Shown: positions 9,268 to 18,287 of the stretch, in pieces
How positions within the stretch are numbered: position 1 is the first letter of the stretch
Layout of the letters: every line of letters begins with the position of its first letter
Assembly (NCBI GenBank): GCA_014860225.1
Contig: JACZKE010000004.1
Location: forward strand, 1 to 58,363
DNA: 58,363 nt
Reading direction: 5' to 3'
Source of the DNA: Desulfuromonadales bacterium
GTDB taxonomy: Bacteria; Desulfobacterota; Desulfuromonadia; Desulfuromonadales; BM103
Translations under genes and position numbers: made by a program
The notes under the pieces: generated by a model
Told to the model about the DNA's origin: nothing
Database searches by the model: none
What the model saw: the letters and a program-made list of their open reading frames with translations, nothing else

Positions 9268-9441
9268 ATATACCTCCAAACACAGCATTTTACGCCAGGT
9301 CAGGTCACTTGGATCACGACAGTTCCAGAACATGAACCCATAGAGCTATACCCATCTTACAGCGACATTATAGGCTGTCAAGCCCATCATCCAGTATTTT
9401 CAGTGGGTTGTAGCGTTGAGGTCTGAATTTGGCTTGGCAAG

Positions 9442-10008
9442 TCAGATGGTTGTGAATGGAGACAAGGTCCAGATGATGCGTGCATCTTCATTCCCGACAT
9501 TGTCCCAACGGTGTGGCAGGTGCGACTTGAAGGAAAGACTGTCACCGGCGGAGAGAGAATATTCCTCTCCAGCAATGGTTACCTTGAGCAGGCCTTCGAG
9601 TAGGAAGATCAGCTCATCACCAGGATGATACATGTGTTTCTGGCCGCTGGTGCCACCTTTAGGGACGATACAGAGAAATGACATGAACTGCGGGTCGCGC
9701 AGGCCGGATGTGAACGACTCCGTATGCATGTTCTTCTCATCGTCATAAACTGTAGTGTCCCGCTGCCCGGGTGAGGAGTAAACAATCTCGTGAGTCGTTG
9801 AAACCTCTTCAATAAAATAATTGATACTTTTATCAAAAACAGCGGCGAGTTTCATCAGAATCTCAACCGATGGTATTGTCAACCCGCGCTCAACCCTGGA
9901 TATCATGTTTGATGAAACCTTGGATTGTGCTGCCAACGCCTGAATTGTCATGCCTCTGTTGAGACGTATTGTTTTAAGCTTTTTGCCAACAATCTTTTTA
10001 AGTTTCAT
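9442..10008 (-). CDS. XRE-type HTH regulator with C-terminal cupin
   Basis: A 188-residue regulator. Residues 8-65 form an XRE helix-turn-helix (TIQALAAQSKVSSNMISRVE). Residues 115-185 form a cupin_2 barrel (HPGDELIFLLEG, HRWDNVG). Proteins of this build (PuuR or SutR-like) sense small metabolites in the cupin and repress transport or catabolic genes. It is the downstream member of a tandem pair with the 10657-10094 gene. The two are the same length, with closely similar HTH regions. The ligand is unknown. Its ribosome binding site is weak. Confidence 0.9.
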   Translation of the reverse strand: MKLKKIVGKKLKTIRLNRGMTIQALAAQSKVSSNMISRVERGLTIPSVEILMKLAAVFDKSINYFIEEVSTTHEIVYSSPGQRDTTVYDDEKNMHTESFTSGLRDPQFMSFLCIVPKGGTSGQKHMYHPGDELIFLLEGLLKVTIAGEEYSLSAGDSLSFKSHLPHRWDNVGNEDARIIWTLSPFTTI

Positions 10009-10093
10009 ATTGTATACTCTAGCTTATTGTTTCATTTCCGGTTTGAAAACCCTTTCGCGCCAATCCGTAGCTTCGCTTGGACGCTATCCAGGT

Positions 10094-10657
10094 TCAGTTC
10101 AGGCTGGGTGCAGGAGAAACAACCCACAGGACATTGGTCTTACCCGGATGGAGGTTTCGCCAACGGTGCGGCAGTGAGGCCTTGAAGACGATGGAGTCGC
10201 CTTCTTCAAGTTCGTAGCGATCTCCCTCAATTACAAACTCCAGGGAGCCCTCAAGAACAAGGGCAAACTCCTCGCCGGTATGGACCATACCACCATCTCC
10301 ACTGCTGCAGCCCTGCTCTATGGTGTCAAAAAATACGGTAAAATTCGGGTCGCGAAGGCCCTGTGTCAAGCTGATGATCTGATGCTTGTCTTCAAAGAAA
10401 AAAATAGGCTCACCCTGACCTTTTTTGGTGTGGATGATGGTGGAGCCCTTTTCGGCTTCTTCGACAAAGTAGTTGATGCTCATGCCAAAGGCATTGGCAA
10501 GCTTAACGATGATTTCTACTGACGGTGTCGTGAGACCACGTTCTATTCTGGAGATCATATTTGAAGAGACACCGGAACTCACTGCGAGTTCCTGTATAGT
10601 CATATCATTGCGTAATCTTGTGGATTTGAGTTTTCTTCCGATCAATTTTTTAACCAT
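10094..10657 (-). CDS. XRE-type HTH regulator with C-terminal cupin (paralogue)
   Basis: A 187-residue paralogue of the neighbouring regulator with the same order: HTH at about 8-65 (TIQELAVSSGVSSNMISRIE) and cupin at about 115-183 (HTGEEFALVLEGSLEF, LPHRWRNL). GGAG lies 10 nt before the ATG. It is divergent from bioB across 186 bp and has its own -35/-10 pair. The central linker differs strongly from the paralogue, so the effectors probably differ. Autoregulation and control of nearby genes is an inference from the divergent layout. Confidence 0.9.
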   Translation of the reverse strand: MVKKLIGRKLKSTRLRNDMTIQELAVSSGVSSNMISRIERGLTTPSVEIIVKLANAFGMSINYFVEEAEKGSTIIHTKKGQGEPIFFFEDKHQIISLTQGLRDPNFTVFFDTIEQGCSSGDGGMVHTGEEFALVLEGSLEFVIEGDRYELEEGDSIVFKASLPHRWRNLHPGKTNVLWVVSPAPSLN

Positions 10658-10693
10658 AATCTTTGAGCTCCACTGTGTTCAAAATGAAATATC

Positions 10694-10722
10694 GTTCTAG
10701 CATTCAGGTGCCAGAATGTCAA
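10694..10722 (-). promoter_or_regulatory. Candidate promoter for the HTH-cupin gene
   Basis: On the minus strand TTGACA (10722-10717), a 17-nt spacer and TAGAAC (10699-10694) lie about 36 nt upstream of the start codon. The -10 box is 4/6. Confidence 0.45.
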
Positions 10723-10760
10723 CGAATATGTACCAGAAATAACATAAGTAGTACAAGGTA

Positions 10761-10791
10761 TCGTCAACCTGCGCATTGAGTGGGTTGACAA
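10761..10791. promoter_or_regulatory. BirA-type biotin operator
   Basis: TCGTCAACC (10761-10769), a 13-nt spacer and GGTTGACAA (10783-10791) form an inverted repeat matching 8 of 9 positions and resembling the BirA box (TTGTTAACC...GGTTAACAA). It overlaps the bioB -35 box, a position where bound BirA would block RNA polymerase when biotin is plentiful. Confidence 0.65.
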
Positions 10792-10813
10792 TCGTTGTGT
10801 CATCAAAGATAAT
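10785..10813 (+). promoter_or_regulatory. Sigma-70 promoter of bioBD
   Basis: A perfect TTGACA (10785-10790) with a 17-nt spacer to GATAAT (10808-10813), 30 nt before the bioB start. It overlaps the right half of the BirA-like site. Confidence 0.8.
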
Positions 10814-10843
10814 CGGCTCCTAAATCAATCAAGAGGAGCTTTT

Positions 10844-11833
10844 ATGAATTATTGGCAGGATGTGCAGCAGTTTGTCGATCTGGTTGTTGCAGGTCAATCA
10901 CCGTCACGCACTCAGGGTCTGAATATCCTTCGCTCCAGTGGTGCTGAATACTCGGCATATATGGCGGGAGCCCATTATTTAAAAGAATGCGCTTTCGAAA
11001 ATAAGGTTCAGCTGTGTTCGATAATCAACGCCAAGTCCGGTCGTTGTCAGGAAAACTGTGCCTTCTGTGCACAGTCAGCTCACCACCAATCGTCGCCGCC
11101 GACATACCCCCTGAAAAACAGGGAAGAAATCATCGATGGTGCACGACGGGCGCAGGAAGAAGGCTCCCATTGCTATGGGATCGTAACGAGCGGCACGCAG
11201 CCTGAAGCTGGCAAGGAATTCGACACGATTCTTTCTGCCATTCGCGAGATACGCGATCGTTTCGATATCGAGCCCTCGGCATCATTGGGCCTGTTGACGC
11301 AGGACCTGGCGCAAGCTCTGGCCGATGCGGGCTGCGTCACCTATCATCACAACCTGGAAACCGCCCGCTCCTATTTCCCGCATATCTGCACCACTCATGA
11401 TTATGAAGAAGATGTCAATACCGTCAGGCTGGCCAAGGCCTCAGGAATGAAAGTCTGCTGTGGCGGCATCTTTGGCCTGGGTGAATCAGACGAACAAAGA
11501 GTGGAGCTGGCAGAGACATTACATGAGCTGGATGTAGACTCCATCCCCTTGAATTTCCTCAACCCGATTCTGGGAACTCCGCTGGAAAACCAAAAATCTT
11601 TATCCCCCATGGACTGTGTTCGTGCCATCACCATGTTCCGCTATTTCCTGCCTGATAAACCGATCAGTGTCTGCGGTGGACGTGAAACCAACTTGCGCGA
11701 GTTGCAATCATGGATCTTCATGGCCGGCGCCAGCGGCACCATGGTTGGCAATTATCTAACGACGGCCGGCCGGGACCGCGAAGTCGACATGCAGATGTTT
11801 GCCGATATCGAGGTTAAAACGCATGGCTGCTGA
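10844..11833 (+). CDS. bioB: Biotin synthase
   Basis: A 329-residue radical-SAM enzyme that inserts sulfur into dethiobiotin, the last step of biotin synthesis. The 4Fe-4S/SAM motif RCQENCAFCAQ carries Cys 68, 72 and 75. Also visible are the biotin-synthase signatures TYHHNLETARSYFP and VCCGGIFGLGE, and the C-terminal SVCGGRE region. The length is normal for the family. AGAGGAG lies 6 nt before the ATG. bioD follows with an 11-nt overlap. Confidence 0.97.
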   Translation: MNYWQDVQQFVDLVVAGQSPSRTQGLNILRSSGAEYSAYMAGAHYLKECAFENKVQLCSIINAKSGRCQENCAFCAQSAHHQSSPPTYPLKNREEIIDGARRAQEEGSHCYGIVTSGTQPEAGKEFDTILSAIREIRDRFDIEPSASLGLLTQDLAQALADAGCVTYHHNLETARSYFPHICTTHDYEEDVNTVRLAKASGMKVCCGGIFGLGESDEQRVELAETLHELDVDSIPLNFLNPILGTPLENQKSLSPMDCVRAITMFRYFLPDKPISVCGGRETNLRELQSWIFMAGASGTMVGNYLTTAGRDREVDMQMFADIEVKTHGC

Positions 11834-12554
11834 AAAACTGTGCCCGTCAATCTTCATAACCGGAACAGATACCGGCGTCGGAAAAACACTTGTTGCCGCC
11901 GCCCTGGCTCGCCACTTCTCCTCACAAGGCCTGAATGTCGGTATCATGAAGCCGATTGAAACAGGCGTAAAGGATCCCGCAGGGTTAGGAGCAGATGCTG
12001 ATTTGCTTCGCTGGGCTGCCGGGTCGACAGATGACAAAGAGCTTATTTCGCCGTATCGTTTACCACAACCTGTGGCGCCCTGCCAGGCGGCCACAGCAGC
12101 TCAGGAACAGATTGATCCGGACAAAATTGCCGCAGCCTATAATGACCTTCGACATGATAAAGACATTGTGTTTGTTGAAGGTGCTGGCGGGCTGATGGTC
12201 CCCATTCATGGTGGATACATCATGGCAGACCTTGCCAGGCAACTCGGGATGCCGCTGCTGGTTATCACTCATCCGCGGCTCGGAACCTTGAATCACACTC
12301 TTCTGACAACCTTTGCTGCACGTGCCATGGACCTTGAGCTTAGTGGTTTCATTATTAATAATATGCCTTCCAACCCGAGCGAAGCAGAGCAGGAAACTCC
12401 TCACCTGCTCTCTTCTTTGGCCTCAGCAGACTTGCTGGGAGTCCTCCCTGAAGTAAAGGGGACCGAACGGGAGAAAGTCATGGCACTGGCAGGAGAGATA
12501 GAAAAAATGCCGGCTTACCAATGGTTGTTGACAGGTCTGGGTCTGCTGCCCTGA
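11823..12554 (+). CDS. bioD: Dethiobiotin synthetase
   Basis: A 243-residue ATP-dependent enzyme that closes the ureido ring of dethiobiotin from diaminopelargonate and CO2. The P-loop is FITGTDTGVGKT at the N-terminus. VEGAGGLMVPI (about 117-127) is the second nucleotide/substrate motif. I chose the ATG at 11823, which gives the family's usual N-terminus. A start at 11799 would add eight residues deeper in bioB. The overlap with bioB suggests coupled translation. bioF and bioA are not in this window. Confidence 0.95.
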   Translation: MAAEKLCPSIFITGTDTGVGKTLVAAALARHFSSQGLNVGIMKPIETGVKDPAGLGADADLLRWAAGSTDDKELISPYRLPQPVAPCQAATAAQEQIDPDKIAAAYNDLRHDKDIVFVEGAGGLMVPIHGGYIMADLARQLGMPLLVITHPRLGTLNHTLLTTFAARAMDLELSGFIINNMPSNPSEAEQETPHLLSSLASADLLGVLPEVKGTEREKVMALAGEIEKMPAYQWLLTGLGLLP

Positions 12555-12578
12555 TTTTCCTGCGGCGAGTCAAACACA

Positions 12579-12615
12579 AAAAAGCCGGAAGCTGCCCACA
12601 GGCACTCCCGGCTTT
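12579..12615. terminator. Bidirectional terminator between bioD and prc
   Basis: A hairpin AAAGCCGG..GCTGCC / GGCA..CCCGGCTTT between convergent genes. On the minus strand it ends in six T, making it a strong terminator for prc. On the plus strand the tail CTTTCTCTC is weaker. Confidence 0.82.
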
Positions 12616-12643
12616 CTCTCAAGGACCTGCTCAGCCACTTCTT

Positions 12644-14794
12644 TTACTCGTACTTTTTTACGGCAACGGCAGTTTGCTGAGCAGCCAGGTCGGCGAGAAT
12701 CGCCATGGATTCCTTGGCATAAACATCTTTGAGCACGTTTTCAATCAACCTTTCCGTAGCATCCAGTTGATCTTCTTCCTGCTTCTTCTCTTCAACATCA
12801 AGCTCGTCAATTTCGCCGAGGCCTGAAGCATGTGGGCCTGTATCCACGCCAAGCAAGTCGTCTCTTTCTCGTAAGACATCATCGATCAACAGCGACTGGC
12901 GCGTCTTTTTGATACGTTCGCCTATTGCGTCAGCGACGCGCTGGATTTCAATAAAATCCTCATTTTTGGCAACTCTCTCCCGGCTTCTGGTCTGCAGTTC
13001 GGCACGATCAACCGGCGGCCATTCCTTGTGTTCTACTTCTTCAATGCGGTCCCAGGGGAGACTGTAATCCAGATAACGTTCTCCATATTCATTGTAACGA
13101 CTGCGGTCAGGCAGGATAATATCCGGAATAACTCCACGATACTGGGTTGAATCGCCGCTGACACGGTAAAATTTCTGGGTTGTCACTTTAAGGGCGCCGA
13201 GAGGCAGATACTCGCGCATGTTCCTTAAGGCTACACTTTTGTCCAGATCCATAATAACCTGTACAGTTCCTTTGCCATGAGTATGCTCGCTACCGATAAT
13301 CACGGCACGGCCATAGTCCTGCAGAGCCCCGGCAACAATCTCAGAGGCCGAAGCGCTGAACTGATTGACCAGCACAATCATCGGGCCATGATACACGACC
13401 GTTTTGTTGTGGCTGTACAAAACCTTGGCATCGCCATCACTGTTACGGACCTGTACGACAGGACCTTCACCCAGGAACAGCCCGGCGATACCGACTGCAT
13501 CCGTCAAGGCACCACCACCATTGTTCCGCAGGTCCAGGATCAGCCCATCCATCTGCTTTTCGTCAAAAGCTTCAAGTGCCGCTTTGACGTCATCAGTCGA
13601 GTTTCGCCCCTCACCTCCATCACGAGTCGTTTCAAAATCGCGATAAAAACTCGGGATTTTAACGTAACCATAACGATTTCCCGATTGTGGTTCAGTCACC
13701 AGGGCGGATTTGACAAAAGACTCCTCAATAATCACTACATCACGAACGATTGCGATGACAAAAGGCTTAAGGCCCAGCCGTCGGACGGTTAATCTTACCT
13801 CCGAGCCTTTCTTGCCACGGATCAGAGCGACAGCATCTCGCAGGCGCATGTCAGTTATATCGACAGGCTCTTCATTACCTTGGGCAACAGCGAGAATGAC
13901 ATCGTCGGCACTCAGTTGGCCTTGCCTGTTTGCTGCACTGCCGGGTATGACTTTGACGACTTTGATGTAACCGTCTTCCTCCCGCAATGTGGCACCAATC
14001 CCTTCCAGGGATCCACGCATACTGATGTCAAAATCCTCTTTGGACTGGGGGGGCATATAAGACGTATGCGGATCAAAAGCACGGGAAAATGCATTCAGGT
14101 ATCGATCATAATGATCTTTGTTGGTCTCTTTTTTCAGTCTCTCGAAATATTCAGAATACTGCTTGCGAACTTTTTCCCGAGCCTCAAGCTCAGTTTCCAT
14201 ATGCAGCTCAGCGGTTGCTTTGAGCGGGTCCTCGATACCGGCATCCTCAAGCAGCTTCAGATAACGATTTAAAGTACGAAATTTGAGATCACTGCGCCAG
14301 CGCTCTGCAAGTTCTGCTTCTGTTTTGCAGAACGTCAATTTTTCAGGGTCCGTCTCGTAGTCTTCGGCGACATCGAAACTAAATGGTTTCTCCAATGCTT
14401 TTTCTACTATTTTTTCGACTCGTGCAATGCTGTTGTCAAGCAGACGGAAAGCCAACGGCGCGAGAATGACCCGCCCACTATTGATCTCATCATCGATACG
14501 ATCTTCGAAAATTTTCAACTGATCAACTTCGTCAGCAAGCAGCAGCCGTTTCTGATAGTCCAGCTGTTTGATGAAAAGATTAAAAGCGGCACGGGAAAGG
14601 TCATTGTCTATAGCCTTGCCGCTAAAATGGTTTTCGACCTGACGGCTCAAGACGTAAGCGAGGAGACGGGCACGGTTCTGATCCGATTCTTCAGTTGCTG
14701 TTGCGCTCATTGGAGCCGGCACAACAAACACAGCGGCCAGTATTAACGTCAAGCTCACAAGAAGAGCACGAAACCAACGTTTTGTTATAAACAT
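12644..14794 (-). CDS. prc: Tail-specific (C-terminal processing) periplasmic protease
   Basis: A 716-residue S41 serine protease. The order is signal peptide (about 1-30), N-terminal helical domain, PDZ (about 230-320, MRGSLEGIGATL), S41 catalytic domain and the Prc-type C-terminal helical domain. The catalytic Ser/Lys dyad is visible in NQFSASASEIVAGAL (Ser) and EHTHGKGTVQ (Lys). Prc degrades or trims periplasmic proteins, including lipoproteins and cell-wall hydrolases. I chose the ATG at 14794 with AAAGGTG 8 nt upstream. A TTG two codons earlier is possible. The length fits the long Prc form, not the short CtpA form. Confidence 0.93.
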   Translation of the reverse strand: MFITKRWFRALLVSLTLILAAVFVVPAPMSATATEESDQNRARLLAYVLSRQVENHFSGKAIDNDLSRAAFNLFIKQLDYQKRLLLADEVDQLKIFEDRIDDEINSGRVILAPLAFRLLDNSIARVEKIVEKALEKPFSFDVAEDYETDPEKLTFCKTEAELAERWRSDLKFRTLNRYLKLLEDAGIEDPLKATAELHMETELEAREKVRKQYSEYFERLKKETNKDHYDRYLNAFSRAFDPHTSYMPPQSKEDFDISMRGSLEGIGATLREEDGYIKVVKVIPGSAANRQGQLSADDVILAVAQGNEEPVDITDMRLRDAVALIRGKKGSEVRLTVRRLGLKPFVIAIVRDVVIIEESFVKSALVTEPQSGNRYGYVKIPSFYRDFETTRDGGEGRNSTDDVKAALEAFDEKQMDGLILDLRNNGGGALTDAVGIAGLFLGEGPVVQVRNSDGDAKVLYSHNKTVVYHGPMIVLVNQFSASASEIVAGALQDYGRAVIIGSEHTHGKGTVQVIMDLDKSVALRNMREYLPLGALKVTTQKFYRVSGDSTQYRGVIPDIILPDRSRYNEYGERYLDYSLPWDRIEEVEHKEWPPVDRAELQTRSRERVAKNEDFIEIQRVADAIGERIKKTRQSLLIDDVLRERDDLLGVDTGPHASGLGEIDELDVEEKKQEEDQLDATERLIENVLKDVYAKESMAILADLAAQQTAVAVKKYE

Positions 14795-14924
14795 TATCAA
14801 TTCACCTTTGGGGTTATTAACACAGGCTTTACATAGGTTTTTTCATATAAAAGTAATGTAACCCAGTTACATGCTGTTTGGCAATCACCTTGGCAATTTC
14901 ACGCTTGCACCTTGTCATAACACA

Positions 14925-17900
14925 TCAGTAGCCGGTTTCGATCCAACCGTCAAACATAGGGAAGTATAAAGCCGTACAGAGAGTCTGGTCCGGCTCCAGC
15001 TGTTTAAAAAGAGCAGCATAGAGCTGCAACTGATTACGATAACGCTCTGCCTCATTGTCCATAAAGCGGCCATGATCTTCACCGGACGCAGGACTGCTCG
15101 TTTTGTAGTCGATGAGCCATCGAAGCCCGTCATTGTCAATAAAGGTCCTGTCAATGGTCGCACGGACGAGTTCGCCGTCGATCATTCCGTTGAGCGCCAG
15201 TTCACTGCCGGCGCTCCTATGACAAGACAGGAGCCATTGGCCCCGTTTGCTCAAAACGGTGTTGATGAGACAGGACAAAATCATGGACGAACCTGCTTCG
15301 AGCCTGGACAGCGGCAGACCACGCATGTTCAGTTGAGCCTTGAAGTTGCCGGTTTGGGCCTTAATTGCAGTTTCAGGCCAGCGGTTCAGACCATCGGCCG
15401 CAATACGCTCCAGCCACAAATGAACAAGGGTGCCGATGACCCTGCCCTCTTCAGTGCGGCGAGACTCAACGGTTTCTGTTCGGGAGTGTCCAACTGCGGA
15501 CGCAAGCTGCACTGTAGTCACCTTAAAAACCAGTTTCTCGGCTAATTGCGGCAGCAGCCATTCTCCCGGCAAACGTTTCAACTTTGACACTGGCAGTTCA
15601 TGCTGGGCTTCATCCGCTGCGGTGATCGTGTTTTCTGAAAACTCACGGCCATAAGCAGGCCAGGCAACTGACAAAAGCGATCCGGAAAGTGGTGCCAGCT
15701 CATTATTCTGGTTGAGCTTTGCATGACCCAGCAGGTGTAAACGTGATTTGGCCCGAGTCGTGGCAACATACAAAAGACGTACTGTTTCAAGGTCATCCTT
15801 CTCCTTCAGGATGTGACCGATTGCCTGATAAGTCGGATCTTGCTGATCATTGAGCAAGGGAGGTATCGGTGCCAGCAGAAGTTCATAGTCGGGGTGCTCC
15901 ACCCAGCGCAGCAAGGCGCGCTCACGGGCTCTCACCCCGCGACCAAGACCCGGCAGGATGACGGTGTCAAATTCCAGGCCTTTGGCTTTGTGAATAGTCA
16001 TCAACTGGAGTTCCGGTCCGGCCTGAGGATCCGGAGCTGCATAAAGTTTACCGAGCTGTCTTTCCAGATCTTCGAGAGTCCCTTCAACATCAAAATCTTC
16101 AAGCAACGCAAAGAACTGCTTAACATCCAGCAAGTCGGCCTCTTCGACACATGCAGGTCCACCCAGTGACAACCAGGTTGATTCTACCAGGTGCCTCAGA
16201 CTCAGGCGTCCCCGCATTTTCAGGGCGCGGTCAAGGACAGGTATTAGGCGATTCAGTCGTTGCCTGCCGTCCGTGCTGATTTGATCGAACATCTCAACCT
16301 GTTTCACAGGTTGCGTCAATAACTGCCAGACCGTAGACCGGGAGTCTTTGCCGCACAGCATGTTGAGATCGTCCAGGATCAATCCGCACCATGGAGCTCT
16401 GAGCACAGAAAGCCAGGCGATGCGATCGGCAGGGTGCTGCAGTGCGCGTGTCAATGAGAGCAGATCCTGAACAACGGGACGATCGACCAATGGATCAATG
16501 TCCTGCGACTGGAAGCGGATGGCGGCTTTTTTTAAGGCAATAACGATTTCCGATAGATGGTTTCGAGAACGCACAAGGATGGCAATGGTGCCTTCGGCAT
16601 GACTCTCTCTGGCCCTGCAGACCAGGTCAACAATGGTCTTCGCCTCAGCAACATCCTGCCTGTTCACGAAGCAGTGTGCAGTCACTTCAGCACCATTCTC
16701 ACTTTGATCGAATGCCATGGCCGGCGCGAAACGCACAGCACCACGAACTTCATCCTCAATTGCGGGGAATAGTTCGCAGAAGCTGTTGTTAACCCAGTCA
16801 ACAAGTTTTTTTCGGGAGCGGAAGTTTGTGCTCAGACCAATACGTTCCATCGGCAGACCGTCCAAACCACGCTGACAAACACGCAGGTAGAGGCCGACTT
16901 CCGCCTCTCGAAAGCGATAAATCGATTGCATCGGGTCACCAACGACAAAGAGTGTTCTTCCGTCGCCGGGTTCCCATCCGCCAGTCAGGCAACGCAGCAG
17001 GTCATATTGGGCATAAGAGGTGTCCTGGAATTCATCGACCAGGATATGGCGGATACGGCTGTCCAATTGCAGCAGAAGATCTTCCGGTTCAGCAACCGAA
17101 CCGAGTGCTGCATGCGCCGCCCCGGCAATTTCGATAAAGTCGACCTGGCCCTGAAGCCGAAAAACACCCTGAAGCTCTACCACGGCAAGGGGCAGCAGCT
17201 CTATCAACGACTCCAGGATACACCATTGATCTGAAGTGTAGCAGTTTGCTGGCAGTTGCCGCACGCCCTGCAGGGCTTCTGTAGCTGCACGATTTACTCT
17301 GACCTGCTCAAAAAGGCTCAGCGCGCGGGTTTTCATTTCCCGGGATTGAGGAGACTTGTCACCGGGGAAGCCGTTGGCCTTGTTGACACTTTTTCTGACA
17401 TCTCCCGATGCCGTGAGCATCAGGTCCACCAGGGCCAGCCATTGCCTGAGTGACTCAGGGTCCTCTTTTTCCTGCAGCAAGGCGTTAAACGGGTGGTCCG
17501 GTTGCCCTTCTGACAGATTCACTGCAGCGAACCTGGCCAGCGTTCTGAGTTCACAATATGCGTCGTCGCCAAGCGCATCGCGTGTGTATTTCAGAAAAGT
17601 CGCCGTATAGAGTTGCAAACCTGATTCAAGCACCTGGCGCGGCTGTTTGTTGCGCTGAGCCATGAGGTGACGCAACCATTGATCGCGCCTGCCGAGCATG
17701 GCTACCAACAGGTCGCGCAAAAGCGTCAGGCGGTTGTCCAGGTGGGTCAACAGTCGTTCAACGGCATTTTGACCTGCACCGCCTTTTTCCAATCTGGACA
17801 GTAATGCTTCTGCGGCTATGAGATACAGGTCAGCGGGATCGTCAGTCACTCCGGGTTGGTCGCCAAAACGCGCCAGCCATGGCATTCTGCGGGTCAGGAA

Positions 17901-18287
17901 GGCACACAAGCTGTCTATTGTCATCAGCTGCAAGCGGGCTGGATTCTGTAACAGGGACCAGCCCCTCTCCCGGTCCCTGGCGAGTACAGCACGGGCTCTC
18001 TGCCAGGTTTCTACTGCGTGCGGGGCCTCAGGAGGTTGATCATCGCAGGCACGTTCCAACGCCTTCAACAGGCGCAGCTTCATCTCGCCGGCAGCTTTAC
18101 GGGTAAAGGTGATGGAGAGGATTTCCTCTGGAGAATCAACGACAGCCAGCAGTGCCAGGATACGCTGCACAAGCAGCTCGGTCTTGCCGGAACCGGCAGG
18201 CGCCTGAACGATGCAGGAGCGATCGATGTCGACTGCGTTCTGCCTTTCCTTACAATCCGGTGGCTGAATGGGCTGTGTTTTAATCAT
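14925..18287 (-). CDS. addA: UvrD/RecB-family helicase-nuclease (AddA-like)
   Basis: A 1120-residue superfamily 1A helicase with a C-terminal PD-(D/E)XK nuclease. Motifs in order: Walker A APAGSGKT (Lys35), Ia SITFTRKAAGEM, II HILVDEFQDTS, III VVGDPMQSIYRFREAEV, IV LSTNFRSRKKL, V MTIHKAKGLEFD and VI LLYVATTRAKSRL. The nuclease core is IDRTFIDNDG...WLIDYKTS. This build processes double-strand breaks for RecA-dependent repair. It overlaps by 8 nt with the upstream partner gene, a clear two-subunit operon. Family databases may label it exodeoxyribonuclease V beta-like; AddA is the better domain match. Confidence 0.87.
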   Translation of the reverse strand: MIKTQPIQPPDCKERQNAVDIDRSCIVQAPAGSGKTELLVQRILALLAVVDSPEEILSITFTRKAAGEMKLRLLKALERACDDQPPEAPHAVETWQRARAVLARDRERGWSLLQNPARLQLMTIDSLCAFLTRRMPWLARFGDQPGVTDDPADLYLIAAEALLSRLEKGGAGQNAVERLLTHLDNRLTLLRDLLVAMLGRRDQWLRHLMAQRNKQPRQVLESGLQLYTATFLKYTRDALGDDAYCELRTLARFAAVNLSEGQPDHPFNALLQEKEDPESLRQWLALVDLMLTASGDVRKSVNKANGFPGDKSPQSREMKTRALSLFEQVRVNRAATEALQGVRQLPANCYTSDQWCILESLIELLPLAVVELQGVFRLQGQVDFIEIAGAAHAALGSVAEPEDLLLQLDSRIRHILVDEFQDTSYAQYDLLRCLTGGWEPGDGRTLFVVGDPMQSIYRFREAEVGLYLRVCQRGLDGLPMERIGLSTNFRSRKKLVDWVNNSFCELFPAIEDEVRGAVRFAPAMAFDQSENGAEVTAHCFVNRQDVAEAKTIVDLVCRARESHAEGTIAILVRSRNHLSEIVIALKKAAIRFQSQDIDPLVDRPVVQDLLSLTRALQHPADRIAWLSVLRAPWCGLILDDLNMLCGKDSRSTVWQLLTQPVKQVEMFDQISTDGRQRLNRLIPVLDRALKMRGRLSLRHLVESTWLSLGGPACVEEADLLDVKQFFALLEDFDVEGTLEDLERQLGKLYAAPDPQAGPELQLMTIHKAKGLEFDTVILPGLGRGVRARERALLRWVEHPDYELLLAPIPPLLNDQQDPTYQAIGHILKEKDDLETVRLLYVATTRAKSRLHLLGHAKLNQNNELAPLSGSLLSVAWPAYGREFSENTITAADEAQHELPVSKLKRLPGEWLLPQLAEKLVFKVTTVQLASAVGHSRTETVESRRTEEGRVIGTLVHLWLERIAADGLNRWPETAIKAQTGNFKAQLNMRGLPLSRLEAGSSMILSCLINTVLSKRGQWLLSCHRSAGSELALNGMIDGELVRATIDRTFIDNDGLRWLIDYKTSSPASGEDHGRFMDNEAERYRNQLQLYAALFKQLEPDQTLCTALYFPMFDGWIETGY

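Noticed and set aside
10703-10717. Sigma-54-like TGGCAC...TGC in the bioB divergent region
   Set aside because: GG-GC spacing is one base off the required distance.
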